NCBI RefSeq assembly: GCF_014199325.1
Contig: NZ_JACIJJ010000004.1
Location: forward strand, 372,001 to 436,000
Reading direction: 5' to 3'
Origin: Sphingomonas yantingensis
Lineage (GTDB): Bacteria > Pseudomonadota > Alphaproteobacteria > Sphingomonadales > Sphingomonadaceae
Length of the DNA: 64,000 nt
Shown: piece after piece, positions 10,279 through 21,600 of the stretch
How positions within the stretch are numbered: the first letter of the stretch is position 1
How the letters are laid out: every line of letters begins with the position of its first letter
Position numbers and translations under genes: made by a program
Notes under the pieces: model-generated
Database searches by the model: none
Seen by the model: the letters and a program-made list of their open reading frames with translations, nothing else
Told to the model about the DNA's origin: nothing

Positions 10279-11123
10279 TCCGCACCCTCGCCCTCATCGC
10301 ACTCGCCGCGCTGCAATCCGACCAGCGCGCCGAGTGGAACCGCCCGCAAGCCCCGTTCCGCATCGCCGGCAACCTCTATTATGTCGGGACGAGCGAGCTT
10401 GCCGCCTACCTGCTCACCGAGTCGAAGGGCCATGTCCTGATCGACGGCGCGATGTCCGAAAGCGTGCCGCAGATCCGCGCGAACATCCGCCAGCTCGGCT
10501 TTCGCGAGCGCGACGTGAAGCGCCTGCTCATCAACCACGCGCATTGGGACCATGCCGACGGGCTCGCCGGGCTGAAGGCCGCGACCGGCGCGCCGTTATG
10601 GGCGAGCGGGGCGGACCGGCGAACGCTGGAGACCGGCCGCGCGACCGATCGCGACGACCTGACGCCGTTCGCGCCGGTAAAGGTCGATCATGTGCTGAAG
10701 GACGGAGAGGTGGTGGAGGTCGGCGCGACCCGCATCGCGACGCTCGCGACGCCGGGGCACACCGCCGGCTGCACCAGCTTCACGACGACCGTCCGCGATC
10801 CGGCGATCGGGCGGGGGCGGCCGCTCAAGGTGCTGCTGGCGTGCAGCCTGTCGGTCGCCGACCAGCGGCTTGTCGGCAATCGCCGCTATCCCACCGCCGC
10901 CGCCGATTTCCGCCGCAGCTTTGCGCGGCTGGCACCGATGCGGCCCGATATCTTCGTCAACTTCCACGCCAGCGCCTTCGACCTCGCGGCCAAACGCGCG
11001 CGGCAGGTGAAGGGCAACACCGCGGCGTTCGTCGATCCGAGCGAGTGGCCGCGCCGCCTCGCCGCGACGAAGGGGGCGTTCGAGAAGGAATATGCCCGGC
11101 AGAGAGCGAAGGGCGGCGTCTGA
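10275..11123 (+). CDS. Subclass B3 metallo-beta-lactamase-like hydrolase
   Basis: The 282-residue protein starts with a short hydrophobic stretch (residues 1-13) that may be a signal sequence or anchor. The metallo-beta-lactamase fold follows with every B3 zinc ligand in place: H88-x-H90-x-D92-H93 (NHAHWDHADG), H162 (TPGHTAGCTSF) and H231 (VNFHASAFDL). Spacing and surroundings such as APFRIAGNLYYVGT and ACSLSVADQRLVGN match the Stenotrophomonas L1 type of B3 enzyme. B3 enzymes occur in environmental alphaproteobacteria (CAU-1 of Caulobacter). It is coupled to comEC by an ATGA overlap. It may hydrolyse beta-lactams or another substrate; activity is unproved. Confidence 0.88.
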   Translation: MIRTLALIALAALQSDQRAEWNRPQAPFRIAGNLYYVGTSELAAYLLTESKGHVLIDGAMSESVPQIRANIRQLGFRERDVKRLLINHAHWDHADGLAGLKAATGAPLWASGADRRTLETGRATDRDDLTPFAPVKVDHVLKDGEVVEVGATRIATLATPGHTAGCTSFTTTVRDPAIGRGRPLKVLLACSLSVADQRLVGNRRYPTAAADFRRSFARLAPMRPDIFVNFHASAFDLAAKRARQVKGNTAAFVDPSEWPRRLAATKGAFEKEYARQRAKGGV

Positions 11124-11220
11124 AATCCTCCCCGCCAGGGGGAGGGTTCGGAGCGCTCGCTGCCCGCCCCCTCCGTCACCCTTCGGCTGCCATCTCCCCC
11201 TTGTGGGGGAGGATGAAGGA
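11124..11220. repeat. Intergenic two-hairpin element, also seen at 39 kb
   Basis: This gap between convergent genes holds two perfect C-rich/G-rich hairpins. The first is CCTCCCC/GGGGAGG (11125-11131 with 11137-11143). The second is CTCCCCC-TTGT-GGGGGAG (11194-11211). The central stretch CTCCGTCACCCTTCGGCTGCCA and the second hairpin recur with changes at 39310-39352, also downstream of an operon. It probably is a dispersed repeat that also acts as a bidirectional transcription terminator. Confidence 0.65.
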
Positions 11221-11673
11221 TCAGGCCAGCGCCGCCTTCACCGCGGCGCTCGCCTTGCTCATGTCGAGCACCGCGCCGTGGCGCGCCTTCAGCTCGGCCA
11301 TCACCCGGCCCATGTCCTTCATGCCGGTCGCGCCCAGCTCCGCCTTGATCGCCTCGATCGCCGCCGCGGTTTCGGCCGCGTCCATCTGGCGGGGGAGGAA
11401 GCGTTCGATCACCGCCACCTCGGCCGCTTCGGCGGCGGCGAGTTCGGGGCGGTTGCCCTTCTCGTACATCTCGATCGATTCGCGGCGCTGCTTGACCATC
11501 TTCTGAAGGACCTCGACCACCAGCGCGTCGTCGTCCGCCGGGGCGCTCCCCGTCCGCGCCTCGATATCGCGGTTCTTGATGGCCGACTGGATCAGGCGGA
11601 TCGTGCCGGTCGTCTCCTTCTCGCCGCCCTTCATGGCGGTGACGAGCGCGGCCTTGATGTCGTCGCGAATCAT
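11221..11673 (-). CDS. YqeY/GatB-tail family protein
   Basis: The 150-residue protein matches the GatB/YqeY family: an N-terminal helical region (MIRDDIKAALVTAMKGGEK) with TIRLIQSAIKNRDIEAR, then a C-terminal domain with RFLPRQMDAAETAAAI and a terminal ATGMKDMGRVMAELK segment. The fold resembles the tail of the GatB amidotransferase subunit, which contacts tRNA; the role of the free protein is unclear. The ATG at 11673 is chosen because it gives the family N-terminus; 20 upstream residues in the open frame look non-coding. It is divergent from carA, with about 140 nt between. Confidence 0.9.
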   Translation of the reverse strand: MIRDDIKAALVTAMKGGEKETTGTIRLIQSAIKNRDIEARTGSAPADDDALVVEVLQKMVKQRRESIEMYEKGNRPELAAAEAAEVAVIERFLPRQMDAAETAAAIEAIKAELGATGMKDMGRVMAELKARHGAVLDMSKASAAVKAALA

Positions 11674-11814
11674 GTTCGTCTCTTCGGTAAAGCGGAAACC
11701 GTGACGCCTAGCGGACGCGGCCACGCCCGTCACCCGGTTGACGGGGTGGGCTCCGAGGTCTAGCGGACGCGGCTTAGCGACATCGCCAACCTGTTTTACG
11801 GAGTAGCCAGCCCC

Positions 11815-13014
11815 ATGGCCGACGCCACGCCCTTTGCCGCGCCTGAAGGAGCTACGGGGGTGTTGGTCCTCTCATCCGGGGAGGTGATCTGGGGCCGCGG
11901 GTTCGGCGCAGAGGGCGCGGCGGTGGGCGAGGTGTGCTTCAACACCGCGATGACTGGCTATCAGGAGGTGATGACCGATCCCTCCTATGCCGGGCAGATC
12001 GTCACCTTCACCTTCCCGCACATCGGCAATGTCGGCACCAATGCCGAGGATATCGAGGCCGACGACCCCCACGCGCTCGGCATGATCGTGCGCGAGGACG
12101 TGACCGAGCCGTCGAACTTCCGCTCGGCCGAGCGGCTGGACGACTGGATGAAGGCGCACGCGCGCATCGGCCTTGCCGGCATCGACACCCGCGCGCTGAC
12201 CCGCCGCATCCGGGAGGGCGGGGCGCCCAATGCCGTCATCGCCCATTCGCCGAGCGGCCAGTTCGACGTGGACGCGCTGCTGGCGGAGGCGCGCGCCTGG
12301 CCCGGCCTCGAGGGCATGGACCTCGCCAAGTCGGTCTCCACCGCGACGCATTACGGCTGGGAGGGCGGCCTCTGGCGGCTCGGCGCCGGTTATGACGACA
12401 GCGTCGAGGACGGCGCCGACCGGCCCGCGGGTGACGAGAGCGACCGGCCGCACGTCGTCGCGATCGACTATGGGTCGAAGCGCAACATCTTCCGCAATCT
12501 CGTCGCCGCCGGTGCGCGAGTGTCGGTGCTGCCCGCCACCGCGACGTTCGATGAGGTGATGGCGCTGAAGCCCGCGGGCGTGTTCCTGTCGAACGGCCCC
12601 GGCGACCCCGCCGCGACCGGCGAGTACGCCGTCCCCGTCATCCGCCAGGTGCTGGAGGCAAAGATGCCGGTGTTCGGCATCTGCCTCGGCCACCAGCTGC
12701 TCGGGCTGGCGGTGGGGGCGAAGACCACGAAGATGCATCAGGGCCATCGTGGGGCCAACCACCCGGTCAAGCGCCTGTCCGACAATGTGGTCGAGATCAC
12801 CAGCATGAACCACGGCTTCGCGGTCGTGACCGAAACGCTGCCCGAGACCGCGCGCGAGACGCACGTGTCGCTGTTCGATGGCTCCAACGCCGGCTTCGAA
12901 CTCACCGACCGCCCCGCGTTCAGCGTGCAGTATCACCCCGAGGCGTCGCCGGGACCGCAGGACAGCTTCTATCTCTTCGAGCGGTTCGTGGGGATGCTGG
13001 CGGCCAAGCAATGA
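11815..13014 (+). CDS. carA: Carbamoyl-phosphate synthase small (glutaminase) subunit
   Basis: CarA releases ammonia from glutamine and passes it to CarB for carbamoyl phosphate synthesis, feeding arginine and pyrimidine pathways. The N-terminal domain shows GEVCFNTAMTGYQEVMTDPSY. The class I amidotransferase domain has the catalytic Cys in GVFGICLGHQLLGLA form, and the His/Glu pair in SVQYHPEASPGP. Its 399 residues are normal for the family. The start ATG at 11815 follows a moderately A/T-rich leader. The stop overlaps the start of a small unknown gene, not carB, by 4 nt. Confidence 0.96.
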   Translation: MADATPFAAPEGATGVLVLSSGEVIWGRGFGAEGAAVGEVCFNTAMTGYQEVMTDPSYAGQIVTFTFPHIGNVGTNAEDIEADDPHALGMIVREDVTEPSNFRSAERLDDWMKAHARIGLAGIDTRALTRRIREGGAPNAVIAHSPSGQFDVDALLAEARAWPGLEGMDLAKSVSTATHYGWEGGLWRLGAGYDDSVEDGADRPAGDESDRPHVVAIDYGSKRNIFRNLVAAGARVSVLPATATFDEVMALKPAGVFLSNGPGDPAATGEYAVPVIRQVLEAKMPVFGICLGHQLLGLAVGAKTTKMHQGHRGANHPVKRLSDNVVEITSMNHGFAVVTETLPETARETHVSLFDGSNAGFELTDRPAFSVQYHPEASPGPQDSFYLFERFVGMLAAKQ

Positions 13015-13319
13015 TTGCGCTTGTTCCAGTCGTAGTTGAGCAATGCGTTGCTCCTGAAGCACCCACAGCTCGTACCGCCGAGACCTTCGTCAAATTGAAG
13101 GGCGCGCCGCGCGACGTTGAATCATTGCTGTCCGCCAAGTTGCCGGCTGGCTGGGAAATCAAGGCGGACGTGACCCGAAGTAATCGCCGAAGCGTGTCGA
13201 TCTACGTTGGTCGGCAAGCCAAATACCGAGACATCGGCGGCTTCATTTATTCAGCACAGGCAAAGCGCCTTGAAGTGGCTGTCGTCACCAACCCCCCGAT
13301 TTGCGGGATGGATCAATAA
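13011..13319 (+). CDS. Unknown small protein between carA and carB
   Basis: The 102-residue protein starts at the ATG of an ATGA overlap with carA and stops 2 nt before carB, so it fills the whole carA-carB gap. It has no membrane segment. A basic central part ([18 protein letters not shown]) is followed by a beta-rich region ([20 protein letters not shown]). I do not recognise a family. Base composition is visibly less GC-rich, and third codon positions less G/C-biased, than in carA and carB, which hints at later insertion. Close coupling suggests co-translation with the carbamoyl-phosphate synthase subunits. Whether it is functional is unproved. Confidence 0.7.
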   Translation: MIALVPVVVEQCVAPEAPTARTAETFVKLKGAPRDVESLLSAKLPAGWEIKADVTRSNRRSVSIYVGRQAKYRDIGGFIYSAQAKRLEVAVVTNPPICGMDQ

Positions 13320-13321
13320 CA

Positions 13322-16300
13322 ATGCCCAAACGCACCGACATCTCCTCGATCCTCGTCATCGGCGCGGGGCCTATCGTCATCGGGCAGGCGTGCGAGTTCG
13401 ACTATTCGGGCACGCAGGCGATCAAGGCGTTGAAGGAGGAGGGCTATCGCGTCGTCCTCGTCAATTCCAACCCCGCGACGATCATGACCGATCCGGAACT
13501 CGCCGACGCCACCTATGTCGAGCCGATCACCCCCGCGATCGTCGCCAAGATCATCGAGAAGGAGCGGCCCGACGCCGTCCTGCCGACGATGGGCGGCCAG
13601 ACCGCGCTCAACACCGCGCTGGCGCTGTTCCACGACGGCACGTTCGAGAAGTACGGCGTCAAGATGATCGGCGCCGATGCCGAGGCGATCGACAAGGCCG
13701 AGGACCGGCAGAAGTTCCGCGTCGCGATGGACAAGATCGGGCTGGAATCCGCCCGCTCGGCGATCGCACACACTGTCGAGGAAGCACTCGAAGGGCTCGA
13801 GAAGACGGGTCTTCCCGCAATCATCCGCCCCAGCTTCACCTTGGGTGGCACCGGCGGCGGTATCGCGTACAACAAGGAGGAGTTCGTCGAGATCGTCCGC
13901 AAGGGCCTCGACGCCAGCCCCACGACCGAGGTGCTGATCGAGGAATCGCTGCTCGGCTGGAAGGAGTACGAGATGGAGGTCGTGCGCGATCGCGCCGACA
14001 ACGCCATCATCGTCTGCTCGATCGAGAATATCGACCCGATGGGCGTCCATACCGGCGACAGCATCACCGTCGCCCCGGCGCTGACGCTGACCGACAAGGA
14101 ATATCAGATCATGCGCTCGGCGAGCATCGCCGTGCTGCGTGAAATCGGCGTCGAAACAGGCGGTTCCAACGTCCAGTTCGCGGTCAATCCGAAGGACGGC
14201 CGCCTGATCGTCATCGAGATGAACCCGCGCGTCAGTCGCTCTTCGGCGCTGGCGTCCAAGGCGACGGGCTTCCCCATCGCCAAGGTCGCGGCGAAGCTGG
14301 CGGTCGGCTACACGCTCGACGAGATCGAGAACGACATCACCGGCGCCACCCCCGCGTCGTTCGAGCCGACGATCGACTATGTGGTGACGAAGATCCCGCG
14401 CTTCGCGTTCGAGAAGTTCAAGGGGTCCGAGCCGCTCCTGTCGACTGCGATGAAGTCGGTGGGCGAGGTGATGGCGATCGGCCGCTCGATCCACGAAAGC
14501 CTGCAAAAGGCGCTGCGGGGCCTGGAGACCGGCCTGTCGGGCTTCAACGACGTGGAGCATCTGAAGGGCGCGCCCAAGGCGGAGATCGAGGCGGCGCTGA
14601 GCCAGGCCACGCCCGACCGCCTGCTCGTCGCCGCGCAGGCGCTGCGCGAGGGCCTGTCGGTCGAGGAAGTCCACGCGATCGCCAAGTACGATCCGTGGTT
14701 CCTCAACCGCATCAAGGAGATCGTCGATGCCGAAGCCGAAGTGATCGAGCACGGCCTGCCGCGCGACGCCGCCGGCATGCGCCGGCTCAAGGCCATGGGC
14801 TTCAGCGACAAGCGGCTCGGCTATCTGTCGATGACCTCGGCGGGTCTGCGCGACCGTTTCCAGGCGCGCGGCGGCCTGATCCGCGAAGCGGTGAAGGCGA
14901 TGACCGGCGGCGTGACCGAGAGCGAGGTGCGCGAGCTTCGCCACAAGCTGGGCGTGCGGCCGGTGTTCAAGCGCATCGACACCTGTGCCGCAGAGTTCGC
15001 GGCGAAGACGCCCTACATGTACTCGACCTACGAAGCGCCGATATTCGGCGCGCCGGAGGACGAGAGCCAGCCGACCAACCGGCGCAAGATCGTGATCCTC
15101 GGCGGCGGGCCGAACCGCATCGGGCAGGGGATCGAGTTCGACTATTGCTGCTGCCACGCCTGCTTCGCGCTGGCGGATGCGGGCTATGAGACGATCATGG
15201 TCAACTGCAACCCGGAGACGGTGAGCACCGACTACGACACGTCCGACCGCCTCTATTTCGAACCGCTGACCGCCGAGGACGTGCTCGAAATCCTCGAGAC
15301 CGAGAAGGCGAACGGCGAGCTCGTCGGCGTGATCGTGCAGTTCGGCGGGCAGACCCCGCTCAATCTGGCGCGTGCGCTCGAAGCCGCCGGCATCCCGATC
15401 CTCGGCACTTCGCCCGACGCGATCGACCTGGCCGAAGACCGCGAGCGCTTCGCCGCGCTGGTCGCGAAGCAGGGCCTCAAGCAGCCCGCCAACGGCATCG
15501 CCCGCAGCCGCGAGGAAGCGATCGCGGTCGCCGAACGCATCGGCTATCCCGTCCTCATGCGCCCCAGCTACGTGCTCGGCGGCCGCGCGATGGAGATCGT
15601 CGACGGCACGCCGCAGCTGGAGGCCTATATCCAGACCGCCGTCCAAGTCTCTGGCGATGCGCCGGTCCTGATCGACCAGTATCTGCGCGACGCGATCGAG
15701 GTCGATGTCGACGCGATCAGCGATGGCACTGATGTTACCGTCTCGGGCGTGCTCCAGCATATCGAGGAAGCCGGCGTCCATTCGGGCGACAGCGCCTGCT
15801 CGCTGCCCCCCTACAGCCTGCCCGCCGACGTGATCGCCGAGATCGAGCGCCAGACCGCGGTGCTCGCCAAGGCGCTCAGCGTCGTCGGCCTGATGAACAT
15901 CCAGTTCGCGGTGAAGGACGGCGAAGTGTACCTCATCGAGGTCAATCCGCGCGCCAGCCGCACGGTGCCCTTCGTCGCCAAGGCGATCGGCGTGCCCATC
16001 GCCAAGATCGCCAGCCGCGTGATGGCCGGCGAGAAGCTCGCCGACCTGCCGCCGATCGACCGCCATGTCGACCACATCGCGGTCAAGGAAGCCGTCTTCC
16101 CCTTCGCCCGCTTCCCCGGCGTCGATCCCGTCCTCTCGCCGGAAATGAAGTCGACCGGCGAAGTCATGGGCATCGATCGCGATTTCGCCACCGCTTTCGC
16201 CAAGTCTCAGCTCGGCGCGGGCACCGTCCTGCCCAAGTCGGGGACGCTGTTCGTCAGCGTCAAGGATAGCGACAAGACGGTCGTGCTCCCCGGCGTAAAG

Positions 16301-16645
16301 CTGCTCGCCGAGCAAGGCTTTACGATCATCGCGACCGGCGGCACCGCCAATTTCCTCGCGGGACAGGGTATCGCAGTCGAGCGCGTCAATAAGGTGGCGC
16401 AGGGTCGCCCGCACATCGTCGACCGCATCCTCGACGGCAGCGTCGACCTCATCTTCAACACGACCGAGGGGTGGCAGTCGCTGAAGGATTCGGCCGACAT
16501 CCGCCGCTCCGCGCTCAACATGAAGGTGCCGTACTTCACCACCGCGCCCGCCAGCGTCGCGGCGGCGCGTGGGATCGCGGCGATGGAGAGCCAGTCCCTT
16601 GAAGTGCGGTCGTTACAAGCCTATTATTCGCGCTCGCACGATTAA
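13322..16645 (+). CDS. carB: Carbamoyl-phosphate synthase large subunit
   Basis: CarB makes carbamoyl phosphate from bicarbonate, ammonia and two ATP. The 1107-residue protein shows the duplicated ATP-grasp architecture. The first half has [35 protein letters not shown] and [18 protein letters not shown]. The second half repeats [33 protein letters not shown] and [18 protein letters not shown]-terminal MGS-like allosteric domain (~950-1090) includes [16 protein letters not shown]. The start ATG at 13322 gives [16 protein letters not shown], the family N-terminus; an upstream in-frame ATG at 13301 is unlikely. Confidence 0.97.
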   Translation: MPKRTDISSILVIGAGPIVIGQACEFDYSGTQAIKALKEEGYRVVLVNSNPATIMTDPELADATYVEPITPAIVAKIIEKERPDAVLPTMGGQTALNTALALFHDGTFEKYGVKMIGADAEAIDKAEDRQKFRVAMDKIGLESARSAIAHTVEEALEGLEKTGLPAIIRPSFTLGGTGGGIAYNKEEFVEIVRKGLDASPTTEVLIEESLLGWKEYEMEVVRDRADNAIIVCSIENIDPMGVHTGDSITVAPALTLTDKEYQIMRSASIAVLREIGVETGGSNVQFAVNPKDGRLIVIEMNPRVSRSSALASKATGFPIAKVAAKLAVGYTLDEIENDITGATPASFEPTIDYVVTKIPRFAFEKFKGSEPLLSTAMKSVGEVMAIGRSIHESLQKALRGLETGLSGFNDVEHLKGAPKAEIEAALSQATPDRLLVAAQALREGLSVEEVHAIAKYDPWFLNRIKEIVDAEAEVIEHGLPRDAAGMRRLKAMGFSDKRLGYLSMTSAGLRDRFQARGGLIREAVKAMTGGVTESEVRELRHKLGVRPVFKRIDTCAAEFAAKTPYMYSTYEAPIFGAPEDESQPTNRRKIVILGGGPNRIGQGIEFDYCCCHACFALADAGYETIMVNCNPETVSTDYDTSDRLYFEPLTAEDVLEILETEKANGELVGVIVQFGGQTPLNLARALEAAGIPILGTSPDAIDLAEDRERFAALVAKQGLKQPANGIARSREEAIAVAERIGYPVLMRPSYVLGGRAMEIVDGTPQLEAYIQTAVQVSGDAPVLIDQYLRDAIEVDVDAISDGTDVTVSGVLQHIEEAGVHSGDSACSLPPYSLPADVIAEIERQTAVLAKALSVVGLMNIQFAVKDGEVYLIEVNPRASRTVPFVAKAIGVPIAKIASRVMAGEKLADLPPIDRHVDHIAVKEAVFPFARFPGVDPVLSPEMKSTGEVMGIDRDFATAFAKSQLGAGTVLPKSGTLFVSVKDSDKTVVLPGVKLLAEQGFTIIATGGTANFLAGQGIAVERVNKVAQGRPHIVDRILDGSVDLIFNTTEGWQSLKDSADIRRSALNMKVPYFTTAPASVAAARGIAAMESQSLEVRSLQAYYSRSHD

Positions 16646-16723
16646 TCCCCATAACAATTGGTTTGGTGTGCGGGCGGTTTCGACAAGAAGCCGCGCGAAA
16701 AGGGGCTGTTGAAGGAACCGAGT

Positions 16724-17200
16724 ATGGCGACCGTCGAGAAGATGCCGATGCTGCAGGAGGGCTATGACAAGCTCACCAGCGAGCTGAAGCGGTTGAAGGC
16801 GGAACGCCCTCTGATCGTCGATGCGATCGAGGAAGCGCGCGCGCACGGCGACCTGTCGGAAAACGCCGAATATCATGCCGCGAAGGAGCGGCAGGGCCAG
16901 ATCGAGGCGTCGATCGCCGATATCGAGGACAAGCTCAGCCGCGCGCAGGTGATCGACCCGCGCGACCTGTCGGGTGACAAGGTCGTGTTCGGCGCGACCG
17001 TCACTCTGCTCGACGAGGACGACAAGGCGGTGAAGTACCAGATCGTCGGCCAGACCGAGGCGGATGCCAAGACCGGCCGCATCAGCTACAATTCGCCGCT
17101 CGGTCGCGCGCTGATTGGGCGCCGCCTCGACGACGAGGTCGAGGTGTCGGTGCCCGCCGGCGATCGTTATTACGTCGTGTCGAAGATCGAGTTCATCTGA
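16724..17200 (+). CDS. greA: Transcription elongation factor GreA
   Basis: GreA rescues backtracked RNA polymerase by stimulating cleavage of the nascent transcript. The 158 residues show the coiled-coil N-terminal domain with the acidic tip in [17 protein letters not shown], then the globular C-terminal domain with [13 protein letters not shown] and a terminal [11 protein letters not shown]. The ATG at 16724 has an AAGGAACCG ribosome site (around 16712-16720). An upstream in-frame extension to 16658 looks non-coding. It follows carB by 78 nt, and a rhomboid gene begins 8 nt after it. Confidence 0.96.
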   Translation: MATVEKMPMLQEGYDKLTSELKRLKAERPLIVDAIEEARAHGDLSENAEYHAAKERQGQIEASIADIEDKLSRAQVIDPRDLSGDKVVFGATVTLLDEDDKAVKYQIVGQTEADAKTGRISYNSPLGRALIGRRLDDEVEVSVPAGDRYYVVSKIEFI

Positions 17201-17208
17201 GTCATAAC

Positions 17209-17844
17209 GTGCTGACGCGCGCGCCCGCAACGGCCGCGATCACCATCGTGACGGGGATCGCGGGCGCAGTCCTGATCCTGTCCGATCTGGTCGGCTATGC
17301 GGCGATCTATGCCGGGTTCATACCCGCGCGGATTGGTGACGCGTTTCCGCTGCTCGACCAGTCGGACCTGCTGCCCGTGTGGCTGACGCCGTTCAGCGCG
17401 ACCCTCGTCCACGCCAGTTTCTTCCACCTCGGCTTCAATCTGCTGATGCTCGGCTATACCGGCATGTCGGCGGAGCGGGCGCTGGGGGCGAAGGGGATCG
17501 CGGCGCTCTATCTGGTCGGCGCGATAGGCGCGGCGGCGGCGCAATGGGCGATCGACCCGGTATCCGCATCCCCGATGATCGGGGCGAGCGGCGCGATTTC
17601 CGCGATCGTCGGTGCCTATTCGGTGCTCTACAGTCGTAACCGCACCCGCGCGGTCGGCCCGTTTTCGGCGCAGGTCGTGCAGGGCGCGTGGCTGATCGCG
17701 GCGTGGACCGCGATCAACCTGCTTGTCACTTATGTCAGCGCGGGGACCGACATGCCCGTGGCGGGTGCGGCGCATGTCGGCGGGTTCGTCGTCGGCGTGA
17801 TCCTCGCCCGGCCGCTGATGCGCTGGCACTGGCGGCGCGCATGA
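17209..17844 (+). CDS. Rhomboid family intramembrane serine protease
   Basis: The 211-residue protein has about six membrane helices. Rhomboid motifs are present: the N-terminal helix end HASFFHLGFNLLMLGYTG, the catalytic serine in GASGAISAIVGAY, and the catalytic histidine in GAAHVGGFVVGVIL. These proteases cut membrane-embedded substrates in the inner membrane; the target here is unknown. The start is GTG at 17209, the first good start after greA's stop. The stop overlaps the next gene's ATG by 4 nt. Confidence 0.88.
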   Translation: MLTRAPATAAITIVTGIAGAVLILSDLVGYAAIYAGFIPARIGDAFPLLDQSDLLPVWLTPFSATLVHASFFHLGFNLLMLGYTGMSAERALGAKGIAALYLVGAIGAAAAQWAIDPVSASPMIGASGAISAIVGAYSVLYSRNRTRAVGPFSAQVVQGAWLIAAWTAINLLVTYVSAGTDMPVAGAAHVGGFVVGVILARPLMRWHWRRA

Positions 17845-18707
17845 TCGCGATCGGCGGCGCCGGCCTGTCGGCGCGGATCGACCCGCTGGGCGCCGAGCTC
17901 GTATCGCTTCGCGACGGCGACGGGCGAGAGCTGATGACAGACGCCGATCCGGCCTATTGGACCGGCCACGCGCCGATCCTGTTTCCCATCGTCGGGGCAC
18001 TGAGGGACGGGGTCTATCGGCTGGACGGCCAAGAATATGCATTGCCGCAGCACGGTTTCGCCCGGCGGTCGATGTTCGAGGTGATCGAACAGACAACCGA
18101 TGCGGTCACGCTGCGACTGACCGACAATGACGAGACGCGCGCGGTCTACCCGTTCGCCTTCGCGCTTGACGTGCGGCACGCGATTGAGGGCGCGACGCTG
18201 ACGACGACGGTGACGGTGCACAATAATGGGCATCGCGACCTGCCAGCCAGCATCGGCTTCCACCCTGCCTTCGCCTGGCCGCTTCCCTATGGCCGCCCAC
18301 GCGCCGGGCACCGGATCGAGTTCGAGCGCGAGGAGCCGTCAAAGCTGGTGCGGATCATGCCCGGCGCGGTGATCGGCCCCGCCGACCGGGAAAGTCCGCT
18401 CGACGGGCGGACGCTGGCACTGACCGACGAGCTGTTTGCGGTCGATGCGCTGGTCTGGCCGGCGATCGAGAGCCAGTCGGTGCTTTACGGCGTCGAGGGC
18501 GCGCGGCTGCTTCGCATCGACTTTCCCGACACGCCGATGCTGGGCATCTGGACCAAGCCCGGTGCCGCATTCGTATGTGTCGAGCCGTGGCACGGGATTG
18601 CCGATCCCGAGGGGTTCGCCGGCGACATCTGGGAAAAGCCCGGAATCAAGCGGTTGTCGCCCGATGCTCGCTGGTCAGTCGAGATGCGGATAACGCTGAC
18701 GCATTGA
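17841..18707 (+). CDS. Aldose 1-epimerase family protein
   Basis: The protein (288 residues) starts on the ATGA overlap with the rhomboid gene. It fits the galactose mutarotase-like family, close to the LacX/YeaD-type branch: an early SARIDPLGAELVSLRDGDG, WTGHAPILFPIVGALRDG, LPQHGFARRSMFEV with a conserved His, SIGFHPAFAWPLP with the second His, and LGIWTKPGAAFVCVEPW carrying a C-terminal acidic residue. It probably interconverts anomers of a sugar or sugar phosphate in the cytoplasm. The substrate cannot be read from sequence. Confidence 0.88.
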   Translation: MIAIGGAGLSARIDPLGAELVSLRDGDGRELMTDADPAYWTGHAPILFPIVGALRDGVYRLDGQEYALPQHGFARRSMFEVIEQTTDAVTLRLTDNDETRAVYPFAFALDVRHAIEGATLTTTVTVHNNGHRDLPASIGFHPAFAWPLPYGRPRAGHRIEFEREEPSKLVRIMPGAVIGPADRESPLDGRTLALTDELFAVDALVWPAIESQSVLYGVEGARLLRIDFPDTPMLGIWTKPGAAFVCVEPWHGIADPEGFAGDIWEKPGIKRLSPDARWSVEMRITLTH

Positions 18708-18760
18708 CGGTTGCGGCGCGCGCAGTTGACGCTGCGGTGCAGCATCACGATCTCCGGCCG

Positions 18761-19957
18761 ATGCCAGCGCTCATCCAAGCCCGTCAGGCCCCCGTTGGCC
18801 TCATTCACCTCGCGCTCGCCGTGGGTGGCTTCGCGATCGGTACGACCGAGTTCGCGACGATGAGCCTGCTTCCCTTTTTCGCTCGCGACCTGGGCATCGA
18901 CGCGACGACCGCGGGGCACGCGATCAGTGCCTATGCGCTTGGCGTGGTGGTGGGCGCGCCCGTCCTCGCGATCCTCGCGGCGCGCTATTCGAAGCGGCTG
19001 CTGCTTGTCGCGCTGATGGGGCTGTTCGCGATCGGCAACGGGCTGTCGGGGCTGGCGGGCAGTTACGAGCAGATGCTCGGCTTCCGCTTCCTCGCCGGCC
19101 TGCCGCACGGCGCCTATTTCGGGATCGCGGCGCTCGTCGCGGCCGGGCTGGTGCCGACGGAGCAGCGGACCAAGGCAGTGGCGCGCGTGATGCTGGGCCT
19201 CACTGCCGCGACGATCGTGGGCGTGCCGGTCGCCAATTTCCTGGGACAGGCAGTGGGCTGGCGCTGGGTATTCGCGCTGGTCGCCGGCCTTGCGCTCGCG
19301 ACCGCGCTGCTCGTCTTCGTCCTCGCGCCCCGCGACGAGCCCGATCCGGCGGCGAGCCCGACCCGCGAGCTCAAGGCTCTCGGCAAGCCGCAGATCTGGC
19401 TGACGCTGGCGACCGGCGCGATCGGTTTCGGGGGCATGTTCGCGGTCTACACCTATCTCGCCGACACGATGCTGGAGGTGACGAAGGTGGGCGAGGGGGC
19501 GATCCCGATCGCGCTTGCCGCGTTCGGCATCGGCATGACCGGCGGCAATCTGATCGTGCCGCGCTTCGCCGACCGGGCGCTGCTGCCGACTGCCGCCGGG
19601 TTGCTGATCTGGTCGACGATCGCGCTGCTGATGTGGCCGCTTGCCACCGGCACGCTCTGGACGCTGTGCCTCGGCGCGCTGGCGATCGGGATTGGCGGGG
19701 CGCTGGGCACCGTGCTTCAGACCCGCCTGATGGACGTGGCGGGCGAGGCGCAGGCACTGGCCGCCGCGCTCAACCATTCGGCGTTCAACACGGCCAACGC
19801 ACTCGGGCCGTGGCTGGGCGGCATGGCGATCGCGGCGGGGTTCGGCTGGACCTCGACCGGCTGGGTCGGCGCACTGCTGGCGCTCGGCGGCCTCCTCTTC
19901 CTCGCGGTCTCGATGCTGATCGAGCGGCAGGGGGCGCCGGTGCCGGCGACCGCCTGA
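18761..19957 (+). CDS. Major facilitator superfamily exporter
   Basis: The 398-residue protein has twelve predicted helices. It carries the early MFS signature GFAIGTTEFATMSLLPFFARD and the loop 2-3 motif region APVLAILAARYSKRLLL, which resembles the drug:H+ antiporter-1 or AraJ/YdhP/NepI-like sugar and nucleoside exporters. The ATG at 18761 gives MPALIQARQAPVGLIHLALA; upstream in-frame sequence looks like non-coding leader. It stands alone between the epimerase gene (53 nt) and prfC (43 nt). The substrate is unknown. Confidence 0.9.
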   Translation: MPALIQARQAPVGLIHLALAVGGFAIGTTEFATMSLLPFFARDLGIDATTAGHAISAYALGVVVGAPVLAILAARYSKRLLLVALMGLFAIGNGLSGLAGSYEQMLGFRFLAGLPHGAYFGIAALVAAGLVPTEQRTKAVARVMLGLTAATIVGVPVANFLGQAVGWRWVFALVAGLALATALLVFVLAPRDEPDPAASPTRELKALGKPQIWLTLATGAIGFGGMFAVYTYLADTMLEVTKVGEGAIPIALAAFGIGMTGGNLIVPRFADRALLPTAAGLLIWSTIALLMWPLATGTLWTLCLGALAIGIGGALGTVLQTRLMDVAGEAQALAAALNHSAFNTANALGPWLGGMAIAAGFGWTSTGWVGALLALGGLLFLAVSMLIERQGAPVPATA

Positions 19958-20000
19958 CCCCCTCGCGTCCCGCGGCAATAGCCGCTAGGGGCGGCGGACG

Positions 20001-21572
<1,572 letters not shown>

Positions 21573-21579
21573 GCGGCGC

Positions 21580-21600
21580 GGCGGGCGGTCAGCGCCCGCC
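21580..21600. terminator. GC-rich stem-loop between convergent genes
   Basis: A perfect 8-bp stem (21580-21587 with 21593-21600) with a 5-nt loop lies just after the prfC stop and across the last codons of the convergent lipoprotein gene. No U-tract is visible on either strand. It may act as a bidirectional terminator. Confidence 0.45.

Noticed and set aside
13313..16414. Very long open frame (over 1000 codons) on the strand opposite carB
   Set aside because: It mirrors carB exactly, has the Arg/Asp/His-rich make-up of a high-GC antisense frame, and shows no domain; carB itself is unmistakable.
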